Shown one piece after another: positions 45,630 to 54,899 of a stretch of DNA of 64,000 nt (positions are counted from its first letter, which is position 1; each line of letters starts with the position of its first letter). Where the stretch lies: NCBI GenBank assembly GCA_903848645.1, contig CAINGU010000088.1, forward strand, positions 1-64,000. Reading direction: 5' to 3'. Source of the stretch: an uncultured cyanobacterium (GTDB lineage: Bacteria; Cyanobacteriota; Cyanobacteriia; Cyanobacteriales; Nostocaceae). The position numbers were made by a program, and so were the translations under genes. The notes under the pieces were generated by a model. The model worked only from the letters and a program-made list of their open reading frames with translations. It made no database searches and had not been told where the DNA came from.

Positions 45630-46698
45630 GAATAGCGATGAATTAATCTATGTAATTTCTGCGAAGAAGGAAATGTCTTGGTTATCGTTTAAACAGACAT
45701 TTAATTATCTTCATAGTCTTAGCAGGACTCCTAACAGTGATCAGGGAGATGATATAAAAAACAAAATATTATCAACCGTTCGTGTCCTCAATTCACTCGG
45801 TCACTGTGAATTTGATTTCACTGATAATAATAGAAGAGTGTATATCGCACCCCCTGTATTAATAAGATTACCTAGTGGTGGGTTTCCCCAAGCTATTTTA
45901 GCAGGAGTTAGAACACCGAATACTATAGATAAATTAAGGAATGCTTGTCAATCTGTTGGACAACACATAAATATTGATGTGACCGAACAAAGTAGTGAAT
46001 TAATATTAGTACCTAAGCGGATAGTAGTACAAACTGAGGATGTATCAGAATTACAGGAAATTGCCGCTCAATTAGCCATAGATTTTATAGAAATACCATC
46101 TTCTTGGTCACTTTTACATTTTTCTGCCTCCCTTGAAGATTATTTAATTAATTGTCAATGGTCTAATGAGCCAGAACTAAACTGGAAAAGTAAAACATTT
46201 GATGAAAATATTTTACGCTTTATCTTCTCTCCCTCATCAATCGAAGATAATTCGGGAAAGAGGAAGCCGGATCTCCGCCTCAGCCAATATAAAAGCCCCT
46301 ATCAGAATACCAAGATATATTATCTTTGGCAAGAAGAAAGATGTACTCAAGTTGAACGTGACTGGGGACGATATGCTGTTATTAAAGCTGCTAAGATTCA
46401 AGTTCTTATTTATGACAAACATCGATTTATTATGGCAGTTCCAGTTGGTGCTAAACTGCCACAACTCCTAGAAAGAGCTTTAACTTTATGCTCAGGATAT
46501 GCACCTATGTTTATAGAAGAGTTACCATTACAACAACGTGCCATCAACTCCTCTATCTCAAAAGAAAAGGTAGTAGTTACTAATTTGAATGTTACAGGGT
46601 TCAATCTATTTCGAGATGTTCCCCCTCAAATAGCAGAAATGACTGCGGTTAAGTTAGAGCAAACCATGTTAATTAAATCTTTAGATATCAAATTTTGA
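45622..46698 (+). CDS. Unknown 358-residue protein, second gene of the DruE-type operon
   Basis: The start (ATG 45622) overlaps the previous gene's end. The product has a helical N-terminus (LSFKQTFNYLHSLSRTP) resembling a winged-helix domain, and a mixed alpha/beta C-terminus with no clear catalytic residues. It lies 8 bases before the large helicase gene. Its position fits a DruG-like partner, but I do not recognise the sequence. Confidence 0.45.
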   Translation: MYRNSDELIYVISAKKEMSWLSFKQTFNYLHSLSRTPNSDQGDDIKNKILSTVRVLNSLGHCEFDFTDNNRRVYIAPPVLIRLPSGGFPQAILAGVRTPNTIDKLRNACQSVGQHINIDVTEQSSELILVPKRIVVQTEDVSELQEIAAQLAIDFIEIPSSWSLLHFSASLEDYLINCQWSNEPELNWKSKTFDENILRFIFSPSSIEDNSGKRKPDLRLSQYKSPYQNTKIYYLWQEERCTQVERDWGRYAVIKAAKIQVLIYDKHRFIMAVPVGAKLPQLLERALTLCSGYAPMFIEELPLQQRAINSSISKEKVVVTNLNVTGFNLFRDVPPQIAEMTAVKLEQTMLIKSLDIKF

Positions 46699-46706
46699 GG
46701 TAAACG

Positions 46707-49700
46707 ATGATTGATCCAATTGGTGCTTTTGATAAAATCCGCGATAACTTAATTCTCTACATTAAGACTGCTTTCAGTACCCAGTTTCCAGAAATTGAGA
46801 AGGAACGGGAAAGACATCTGCTTAACCCTGGGGTATTTTACCAAGAACCTTGGATTGAGCCATTGCCCAGTTATCAATTATCTGGCAAGACAATCAATAA
46901 TCTAGAAGTTTCAGATGTTCCTGGTTTTAATGAAGCTTCTCTTGCAGATTTCAAAAGTTTAGCCGCTTGTGGACTTGTTGGTGATTATCCATTATATAGC
47001 CACCAAGTTGCAATGCTTCGTCAGGCATTATTAGGTGAAAATGTAGTAGTAACCGCTGGTACAGGTTCAGGTAAAACTGAATCTTTTTTGTTGCCACTTT
47101 TTGCTTACCTAGCCCAAGAATCAGAAACTTGGAAAGCACCGTTAACTGAGCCAAATTATCTTAATGATTGGTGGAAAAATAAGGACTGGCAAAATAAATG
47201 TAACCCAATGGTAGAGAAAAGACGCAGTTTTAAGCGTTCTTATCGCGTACCTCAAAGAAACCATGAAACCAGAGATCCTGCTGTGAGGGCGCTAATTTTA
47301 TATCCGATGAATGCACTAGTTGAAGACCAGCTTACCAGACTGCGTCGCGCTTTAGATTCTGAACAGGCACGAGATTGGTTTAAAAGTCGTAGGAATGGTA
47401 ATCGAATCTATTTTGGTAGATATAACGGTGTGACACCAGTACCAGGACAAGAGTATAAACAGAATGGGAAACCTAATGGGAAAAAAATAGAAGAACTTGT
47501 CAAACAAATGAGGAATATGCAGGAAGCTGCTGATGCAGCTAGTCAGCATATTGTTAAACCTGACGAAGAAGATGTGAGATTCTTTTTCCCTCGTTTAGAT
47601 GGGTCAGAAATGCGGTGTCGTTGGGATATGCAAGATGCCCCACCAGATATTTTAATTACTAATTATTCTATGCTCAGTATTATGCTGATGCGGGATATAG
47701 ATAAAAATATTTTTGAGAAAACACGGGAATGGTTAAAGAAAGATGGCAGTATTTTTCACTTAATTGTTGATGAATTGCACCTTTATCGTGGTACGGCTGG
47801 TACAGAAGTTGCATACTTAATTCGACTATTGCTTGAAAGATTGGGACTTTATCCTGGTCATCCTCAACTAAGAATTCTTGCTTCTAGCGCATCTCTGGAA
47901 CCAAATGATCCACAAAGCCGAGAATTTCTGTCTCAGTTCTTTGGTAAAGAATGGCATTCTGAGCAGATTATCCCTGGACATCTTCAGCAAGTTATGGCAG
48001 TTGAAAGTCAAGATTTTTTACCTAGTGAACCGTTTATCGCTTTAGCAAGAACAGCAGTTGGAAATCAAGATTTTTTACCTAGTGAATCGTTTATCGCTTT
48101 AGCAAGAACACCAGAGGTAAAAAATCTATATGAAACCTGCCGTCAAATGTTGGAATCAGAAAGTGCTGCTGTTGCTGCTAAAATGATCAATGCTTGTACA
48201 GATGCTGAAAAAAATCGTCGTGCAGTATCTTTAAAGAAATTTTCTCAGGTACTTTTTGGTGATAATTTAACAGATGAAAACCGCAACTTGGCAGCAAGAG
48301 GACTACTCATAACTCGGAGTTTATGTGAAAATAAGTTTTTACCTTCTTTCAGGTTGCACTGGTTTTTTAGAAATATTAATGGGCTTTGGGCTTGCACAAA
48401 GCCTAACTACGACTGTCATGGGGATGAAAGCGGGAAAAATAGACCAGTTGGTAAACTATTTTCCGAAAATCCCCCAATAGTTCATCAAAATTATCGAGTA
48501 TTGGAATTGCTTTACTGCGAACAATGTGGGACTGTATTTTTTGGTGGAAATCGCCTAGTTTTAGACAATAATGAAGGCTGGGAACTTCTACCGACAGAAC
48601 CAAATATTGAAGGCATTCCTGACCGTCAAGCGGGGAGTTTGCTGGAGCGTCGAACTTACCGCGAATATGCTATCTTTTGGCCTTTAAGAGATATTCATGA
48701 AGATGTCCCAAAGGACTGGAATCAACCAAAAAGACAGGGTAGCGGCACAGAAAAAGCTTGGTGGGATAAAGCTTCTTTAGATACTTGTAGCGGTCGCGTT
48801 ACTCTTGGAAACCCAGAAATACCCGGTGAACAGTGGGTTAACGGTTATGTTTTTCACTTGCGAAATACAGAACCTGAAAATCAAGAATTTATCCGAGCGC
48901 AACCTTCTATTTGTCCTTGTTGCGCTACAGATTACAGCAAGAGAAAGACGAGACAATCTTCAATTAGAGGGTTTCGTACTGGTTTTTCTCGATTAAGTCA
49001 ACTGCTTTCTAAAGAGATATTTTATCAGTTACCAAAAGACCCCAAATCACGCAAATTAGTAGTATTTTCTGATAGTCGTGAAAATGCAGCCTCTATATCT
49101 AATGGTATTGAACGTACACATTATTATGACATTGTCCGTGGGGCTATATATGATGAACTTAAACAATTGGCTATTGGTCAACTATACCTACTACAAGATA
49201 TTCAACAACATGGTCAACCATGCCGCCCTGAAGCAATAGAATTTTCTAAACAAAATCCTGGTTTTATTGAAAAGTTTCAAAAAGCCGTAAAAAATGCCAA
49301 TAAACCTGTGCCAGAAAATCTTGATGAAGATGATTTAGAACTATATAACAATCGGCAAAATCAAGCTCGAAATTTGATTAATCAAATTCAAGAAACAGGC
49401 AATACACGTATTATTCCCCTCAAAGTTCTGTTTGAAGGTGAGAATGAAGTTCCTGGTGTGTTAATTAAGAGATTAGCGGAATTAGGCATCAATCCTGCTG
49501 GACATGATAGAGATGATCAAAAATATTACTATGACGATAATCAGCATCATTGGACAAGATTTTTTGACTTTGAATCTCCATCTTTAAAATGGCAGTCTGA
49601 CTTATCTAATGCAGCTAAAGATAAGCGAAATCTTCTGGTTTCTAAGGTAATATTTGAGGTTTCTGATGCTTTTTTTAGTCGTTTATTTTATAATCTTGAA

Positions 49701-52442
49701 AGTGCTGGATTGGGCTATATTTGCCTAAATTTACCCCAAGAACGGTTAGAGGAATTAGCAACACAATGTAATACCTCAGCCGCAGTATTTAGAGATATAT
49801 GCAATGGATGCTTGCGTGTAATTGGTGATTTGTACCGTTATCCTAAGTATCGTCCATATGACTGGAATAGCTGGAATGATGCTAAAGCTAGATTAAAAAA
49901 ATATGTTAATAAATGTATAACACACAATAACCTTTCAGAAAAAAAACTATTTCAAGCATTGTGGTCAGCTATTTGTGAAGATGGTAAACATGACCATTTA
50001 AAAATTAGTCCTCTGCATTTATGGGTACGGGTAGCAGTTGCTAATGACCCTGTGTGGCAATGTGAATCATGTGGTCGTTCTCACTTATACAATGCGGGGG
50101 GAATCTGTACTAATTGCCTTGGAGAGTTACCCACATTACCTAATAAAAACTGTACAGATTTATATGAGCGCAATTATTACGCTAAAGAGACAGTTAATAA
50201 ACGTCAACCCTTGCGGTTACATTGTGAAGAATTGACTGGACAAACTGACGATCAAGCCGAAAGACAGCGACATTTTCGCAATATTATGGTTAACATAGGC
50301 GAACAAGAAAGAGATTTTATTCCAGTTGTAGATATTATCGATATCTTGAGTGTGACTACCACAATGGAGGTAGGAATTGACATTGGTAGCTTAATGGCTG
50401 TAGTGATGGCAAATATGCCTCCAATGCGATTTAACTATCAACAGCGGGCTGGTCGGGCTGGTCGTCGCGGTCAAGCTTTTGCAATTGTGCTAACTCTTTG
50501 TAGAGGTAATAGTCACGACGAATTTTATTATCAGCATCCTGAAAAAATCACAGGTGATCCGCCACCTGTTCCCTTTCTCTCTATGTCGCAAGTTGAAATT
50601 GTTCAGCGTCTTTTAGCAAAAGAATGTTTACGACGTGCATTTATTGCTGCTGATGTCAGGTGGTGGGATAGTCCAATACCACCTGATAGTCATGGGGAAT
50701 TCGGCAAAGTTCAGGACTGGAATAATAACGAATCTCGTCGTGAGAAAGTTCGCACTTGGCTAAAGACTTCATCTGAAGTAACTGAGGTAGTAAATGCTTT
50801 GCTGATTGGTGTGAAAAATATTAATGCAAATGATTTTGAAATCTATGCACGCGAGCATTTATTTAATAAAGTTAATGATTGTGCTAATAATTTAGAATTA
50901 GCTGGAAAAGGATTAGCAGAAATTCTAGCTGAAGGTGGTATTTTACCGATGTATGGGATGCCTTCAAGAGTGCGAGATTTGTACCACAATAATCCCTTGA
51001 AAAACAGTAATTTGTCTACTATAAACCGTGATTTAGACTTGGCTATTACAGAATTCGCTCCTGGTGCTGAAAAAACTAAGGATAAATGTATTTACACTTC
51101 TATTGGTTTTACTGCACCATTACTGCCAGATAGTAAACATGGCTTGGTGCCTGCTGAGAATGATCCACTTTCTCAGCGAAAATGGATGTTGAGATGTCAG
51201 CGTTGTCAACATACAGAAACCTCTCTTAATAAGTTTGAAAAATTAATCTGTCCAAAATGTAAAGCGACAGTCGAGCAAGGACTTCGAGCTTTTCCTTGGG
51301 CTGTGCCTTTAGCTTTTCGCACAAGCCTCAATCCTGGGGCTGATGCTAAGGATGAATATGAGGTGTTAGTTACAGGTGCAGCTAGTGTGGCTGAATCACA
51401 ACTACGTCAAAAATTTGACTTAGTTGATGGTACGAATACAACAAAAGCATTTTCTGCGTCTGGTCGTGTTTTCCGTGTTAATGATAATAACGGACAATTA
51501 TTCAAGGGGGCAGTGGGTAAAGCTTCTTTTGGACGGGGTGATAAACTGTTAGAATTTCAGTGGATTAATGAGCGATTTCAGAATAAATCTGATGGAGTAA
51601 AGTTTAAAGATCCGGGTGAAACGGAAACATTAGCTATTGTTGCACCAAAAATAACTGGCGTTCTTTGTATTCAACCTGCTAGTGTACCAAATGGATTATG
51701 CCTAGATCCAATTAAAGCAGATTCGGCAATTAAAGCAGCTTTTTATTCTGCGGCTTTTATTATTCGTGCTGTGGCATCTCAGGAATTAGATATCGATCCA
51801 GAAGAATTAGATATCAGTGGTTTACGGCAGGTTGAACTAGAGATAACTGGTGAAAAAGTAGGTGAAATTGTGATTAGCGATCGCCTAGCCAATGGTTCTG
51901 GTTTTACAGACTGGCTTTCTCAACATTGGCAAGAAATTCTCATAGAAAAAATTCTAAATACTCGAAATACTTTTGCTGATGTTATGATGTCAGCGAAACA
52001 TCGTCATGAATGCGATTCTTCTTGTTATAATTGTTTGCAAAATTATCGAAATCAAAATTATCACGGGTTACTCGATTGGCGATTGGGTCTAAATTTACTT
52101 AGGGCATTAGCTGATAAGAATTTTTGTTGCGGCTTGCACGGCGACTTTTCCGCTCCAGACTTAGAAAATTGGCTACAAACAGCAAGTACACTTCGAGATG
52201 CTTTTTGTGCATCTTTTAGTAGTTGTTCTCCGCAAGATATGGGAGGACTGCCTGGTTTTACAGTGGATGATAAAACAGTGATTATTGCTCATCCATTATG
52301 GAACCTTAATAACCCCATTGGCTTATTAACTGATGCTGTTGCTAACGTAGTACCAGATAACCGAATTCATTACATTAATACGTTTAATCTTTTGCGCCGT
52401 CCTAGCTGGTGTTATCAGTCATTGGTATCGTCGCAGACATAG
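46707..52442 (+). CDS. DruE-like giant helicase with DUF1998
   Basis: 1911 residues. A superfamily 2 helicase is split over the protein: Walker A TAGTGSGKTES near residue 118, DEAH-like VDELHLYRG near 355, SAS-type motif III (LASSASLE) near 392, then late motifs VGIDIGS near 1221 and QRAGRAGRRG near 1247. Cys pairs suggest several zinc sites (CEQCGTVF, CPCCATDY, CESCGRSH...CTNC, CQRCQ...CPKC). The C-terminus has the DUF1998 pattern C-x4-C-x2-CL-x2-Y (CDSSCYNCLQNY near 1768). This architecture, size and operon order match DruE of Druantia defence. Other DUF1998 helicases (DpdJ, DrmB-type) are alternatives. A tandem 57-bp duplication lies at 48000-48113. Confidence 0.65.
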   Translation: MIDPIGAFDKIRDNLILYIKTAFSTQFPEIEKERERHLLNPGVFYQEPWIEPLPSYQLSGKTINNLEVSDVPGFNEASLADFKSLAACGLVGDYPLYSHQVAMLRQALLGENVVVTAGTGSGKTESFLLPLFAYLAQESETWKAPLTEPNYLNDWWKNKDWQNKCNPMVEKRRSFKRSYRVPQRNHETRDPAVRALILYPMNALVEDQLTRLRRALDSEQARDWFKSRRNGNRIYFGRYNGVTPVPGQEYKQNGKPNGKKIEELVKQMRNMQEAADAASQHIVKPDEEDVRFFFPRLDGSEMRCRWDMQDAPPDILITNYSMLSIMLMRDIDKNIFEKTREWLKKDGSIFHLIVDELHLYRGTAGTEVAYLIRLLLERLGLYPGHPQLRILASSASLEPNDPQSREFLSQFFGKEWHSEQIIPGHLQQVMAVESQDFLPSEPFIALARTAVGNQDFLPSESFIALARTPEVKNLYETCRQMLESESAAVAAKMINACTDAEKNRRAVSLKKFSQVLFGDNLTDENRNLAARGLLITRSLCENKFLPSFRLHWFFRNINGLWACTKPNYDCHGDESGKNRPVGKLFSENPPIVHQNYRVLELLYCEQCGTVFFGGNRLVLDNNEGWELLPTEPNIEGIPDRQAGSLLERRTYREYAIFWPLRDIHEDVPKDWNQPKRQGSGTEKAWWDKASLDTCSGRVTLGNPEIPGEQWVNGYVFHLRNTEPENQEFIRAQPSICPCCATDYSKRKTRQSSIRGFRTGFSRLSQLLSKEIFYQLPKDPKSRKLVVFSDSRENAASISNGIERTHYYDIVRGAIYDELKQLAIGQLYLLQDIQQHGQPCRPEAIEFSKQNPGFIEKFQKAVKNANKPVPENLDEDDLELYNNRQNQARNLINQIQETGNTRIIPLKVLFEGENEVPGVLIKRLAELGINPAGHDRDDQKYYYDDNQHHWTRFFDFESPSLKWQSDLSNAAKDKRNLLVSKVIFEVSDAFFSRLFYNLESAGLGYICLNLPQERLEELATQCNTSAAVFRDICNGCLRVIGDLYRYPKYRPYDWNSWNDAKARLKKYVNKCITHNNLSEKKLFQALWSAICEDGKHDHLKISPLHLWVRVAVANDPVWQCESCGRSHLYNAGGICTNCLGELPTLPNKNCTDLYERNYYAKETVNKRQPLRLHCEELTGQTDDQAERQRHFRNIMVNIGEQERDFIPVVDIIDILSVTTTMEVGIDIGSLMAVVMANMPPMRFNYQQRAGRAGRRGQAFAIVLTLCRGNSHDEFYYQHPEKITGDPPPVPFLSMSQVEIVQRLLAKECLRRAFIAADVRWWDSPIPPDSHGEFGKVQDWNNNESRREKVRTWLKTSSEVTEVVNALLIGVKNINANDFEIYAREHLFNKVNDCANNLELAGKGLAEILAEGGILPMYGMPSRVRDLYHNNPLKNSNLSTINRDLDLAITEFAPGAEKTKDKCIYTSIGFTAPLLPDSKHGLVPAENDPLSQRKWMLRCQRCQHTETSLNKFEKLICPKCKATVEQGLRAFPWAVPLAFRTSLNPGADAKDEYEVLVTGAASVAESQLRQKFDLVDGTNTTKAFSASGRVFRVNDNNGQLFKGAVGKASFGRGDKLLEFQWINERFQNKSDGVKFKDPGETETLAIVAPKITGVLCIQPASVPNGLCLDPIKADSAIKAAFYSAAFIIRAVASQELDIDPEELDISGLRQVELEITGEKVGEIVISDRLANGSGFTDWLSQHWQEILIEKILNTRNTFADVMMSAKHRHECDSSCYNCLQNYRNQNYHGLLDWRLGLNLLRALADKNFCCGLHGDFSAPDLENWLQTASTLRDAFCASFSSCSPQDMGGLPGFTVDDKTVIIAHPLWNLNNPIGLLTDAVANVVPDNRIHYINTFNLLRRPSWCYQSLVSSQT
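48000..48113 (+). repeat. 57-bp tandem duplication inside the helicase gene
   Basis: Two consecutive in-frame copies with a few differences encode QDFLPSEPFIALART-type segments of 19 residues. It lies in the helicase between motif III and the later motifs, probably in a loop. Confidence 0.85.
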
Positions 52443-52881
52443 ATTATTTGATACAACATTTTACAACGTAGTCATAAGGATTTCAGGCTACAAAAACTAG
52501 AGGCGTTCAAATGGTACAGTTTTATCCCTGTCAATTAGGCTGTTAGCAGCAAGTCATCAAGTCCTTATCGTAGCTTTCTGCATGGCTGCTCATTTGACCC
52601 CGTAGCTACCAATACTCAAAAAAAGGTGTAGGGTGATCTTGTCTCAACAATTGTGTAGCTAACTGTAATTACATAATCAAATATGATATTATGGTACATG
52701 AGAACTACTCGCAGGACAACTAGTTGAAAAATTGTCAGTAATTTAGATAAAAACAAACTATAATTAGGCGATCTAAACTTATAAAAAGTCTATTGCAGGG
52801 CAAACTGTAACACAAAAATTATGTATTTTATCAAAGGAAATTAATTAGAGTATCTTATGGAAAACAGGAGAGAGAAGGGTT
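52443..52881. other. Intergenic, no gene found
   Basis: 439 bases between the helicase and the Panacea antitoxin. No supported frame or hairpin. The promoter of the toxin-antitoxin pair should lie near the right end (a gagagaagg ribosome-binding site precedes ATG 52882). Confidence 0.4.
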
Positions 52882-53361
52882 ATGTTGGATAAACTCATAA
52901 AATATTTTGTCTACGCGACAAAAGGGTATATTACCAAAACACAGCTTATTAAGTTTTTGTATTTAGCTGATCTTTACTCTGTTAAGTGGACAGGAAAGCA
53001 ATTAACTGATCTTGATTGGTGTTATTATCAATTTGGACCTTGGAATGAGGGTATAGATACTGCTTTAAATCAAATGAATGGAAAAGAGATTATTCAAGAA
53101 TCTCAAGAAAATGCAACATATATTAGACCTGTCAATGAAACTGCTCAAGTAGATGATTTGCAAATACCTCTAAGCATTAAGTTGGTGCTGGATAATATTC
53201 GGAGAGAATGGGCGGGTGCAGATAAACTGAATCAGTTACTAGAGTATGTATATAGCACTGCTCCAATGCTGGAAGTAAAAAATACCCATCGCTCAGAAGA
53301 AAAAGTTAAACTTAACTTACAAGCAGAAAGAGAAAAATTAGTCAGTGAATTAGGATTGTAA
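52882..53361 (+). CDS. Panacea-domain (DUF4065/SocA-like) antitoxin
   Basis: 159 residues. The start MLDKLIKYFVYATKGYITKT and the following LIKFLYLADLYSVKWTGKQL, DLDWCYYQFGPWNEGID are the pattern of Panacea (DUF4065) domains. Panacea proteins neutralise many unrelated toxins and may act as chaperone-like adaptors. The stop is adjacent to the start of the PemK-like toxin, so this is a two-gene pair. Confidence 0.8.
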   Translation: MLDKLIKYFVYATKGYITKTQLIKFLYLADLYSVKWTGKQLTDLDWCYYQFGPWNEGIDTALNQMNGKEIIQESQENATYIRPVNETAQVDDLQIPLSIKLVLDNIRREWAGADKLNQLLEYVYSTAPMLEVKNTHRSEEKVKLNLQAEREKLVSELGL

Positions 53362-53362
53362 A

Positions 53363-53965
53363 GTGGCTGGACAAAAACCTAGACAGGGTTGGATTTATTT
53401 GATTAATCCTTACAGGGTATCTATTCGTTGCAAACTGGGTCATGTTCATATTTATAATTTAGATGAACCAGGTGAAGTAGAATGTCAAACTTGTAAGGAG
53501 AATATTAATTCAAGTAGGGTTTTTAGAGGAATACATCCCTATATCATCTGGACAAGTGATCAATTTCAAGATGAATCTGGATATATAGCAACTTTTTCTG
53601 TGATTCCTCTGACTTCACAAACAACATTTAACGGTTTACCAACCACATATCCAATTAACTCTACTAGTAGAAATGGTCTTGATAAAAATTCTTATACTTT
53701 AGTTCATCAACTATGTACTGTTGATGCTAATTGCTTTAAAGACTCATCAGAAAATTGGTTAAATCGAATTGGACAATTAGATAAACCAGATAAAGAAGCT
53801 ATAGAGGAACGGTTAAGGTATTTTTTGAATATTCAAGATAATCCTAGTGAAGACTGGTTTGCTCAAAATGCGTCTCCAGAACTTTTGAAAAAGGTATTTG
53901 ATTATCTACCTGAAGATACAAAAAATTTAGCAATAGAAGAATTAATTAACAATTTAGGCTCATAA
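53363..53965 (+). CDS. PemK/MazF-like toxin paired with Panacea antitoxin
   Basis: 200 residues from a GTG start one base after the previous stop. The fold suggests a MazF/PemK barrel: RQGWIYLINPYRV, then the strand FRGIHPYIIWTSDQF in place of RPVLVV, SVIPLTSQ, and YTLVHQLCTVD. An inserted zinc-like segment (C at 36, CQTC at 53) lies near the N-terminus. Longer than a standard MazF (about 110), with a helical C-terminal tail. RNA cleavage is expected but not shown. Confidence 0.6.
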   Translation: MAGQKPRQGWIYLINPYRVSIRCKLGHVHIYNLDEPGEVECQTCKENINSSRVFRGIHPYIIWTSDQFQDESGYIATFSVIPLTSQTTFNGLPTTYPINSTSRNGLDKNSYTLVHQLCTVDANCFKDSSENWLNRIGQLDKPDKEAIEERLRYFLNIQDNPSEDWFAQNASPELLKKVFDYLPEDTKNLAIEELINNLGS

Positions 53966-53991
53966 TAAATAGGTATTTTACATAAACATTT

Positions 53992-54897
53992 TCAGGATAC
54001 AGTAAATCTATGCTGTAATTTATGCCGTCCTGATGCTGGATCAAATTCGCGCTGAATATCGTCTCTAACTGAGCGTCCTAATCTAGTCCACGTAGCCATT
54101 TCATTAGGGATATCGCTAATATCAAACCCATTGCTTAAGTTAATACCAATAATATTACTAATCAAATAACGGTCATGGAATTTATCCCAAACAAAAACTT
54201 CCACAGAGAGTTTATAAGTTTTGATTGTATGAGATAGCTTTCTGCGAAAATCCTGTTCATATTCTGTGACGGAAGTATCGTTTAAGTTACACATATGAAT
54301 TTCAATACAAGGTGGAATATCAAGCTTAGATATTCCTTCTAATATGCGAAAAAATTCTCGATAATTATATTTAACTGGATCAATATATGGATCGATAAAC
54401 ATAATTGAATTAGCATGACAAAAAACTAACCTTAGATGATGAAGATAGTCATTTGTAGTTCTGTAAACCCGGATTGAGGGGCTACGGTTTTGCCACCAAG
54501 TTGCTTTATCTAGGTTTTCAATAGATGCTAATAAATCTGTATTAGTACAACTTTTAAAAATACCCTTTGAGACAATAATACCGTTTAATGGTTCATTTTC
54601 ATGAGATTTTAATGCCTCATAGCACCAATCAATATGTGTGGCTGGTATATTTGTTTGAACGGCTTTAACACAACGCAGTTGCTTGCCCAAACTTTGCAGT
54701 ATATATTTTGTGTTTGGGTGCTTACTCTGAATACTTTTTACATATCTACTCCAATTACCATGATGAAGATCGCGGACTAATGCTTCGTCATTTATCAATA
54801 TAGCTTTGAGATTTTTTAAATAAATTTCGCACTTCTCAGAGTTACTAAAATAATTTGTGTCAAAAATACATGAACCCAAAGTATATTCAGTCAGCAT
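53992..54897 (-). CDS. Phospholipase D-like protein, last gene of the RM operon
   Basis: 301 residues. The PLD-like signatures are FIDPYIDP near residue 164 and FHDRYLIS near 236, the latter an H-x-R variant of the HKD motif as in MIT_C-like nucleases. The N-terminal 140 residues are helical without known motif. Such domains are often nucleases in conflict systems. Only one full HKD-like motif is seen, so the active form may be a dimer, or the protein may not be catalytic. It begins 2 bases after the stop of the ATPase gene, which suggests that the two work together. Confidence 0.6.
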   Translation of the reverse strand: MLTEYTLGSCIFDTNYFSNSEKCEIYLKNLKAILINDEALVRDLHHGNWSRYVKSIQSKHPNTKYILQSLGKQLRCVKAVQTNIPATHIDWCYEALKSHENEPLNGIIVSKGIFKSCTNTDLLASIENLDKATWWQNRSPSIRVYRTTNDYLHHLRLVFCHANSIMFIDPYIDPVKYNYREFFRILEGISKLDIPPCIEIHMCNLNDTSVTEYEQDFRRKLSHTIKTYKLSVEVFVWDKFHDRYLISNIIGINLSNGFDISDIPNEMATWTRLGRSVRDDIQREFDPASGRHKLQHRFTVS

Positions 54898-54899
54898 AA

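Noticed and set aside
43572-46698. DISARM or BREX operon
   Set aside because: No methyltransferase, PglZ or DrmA-type core seen with these genes; the third gene fits DruE better.
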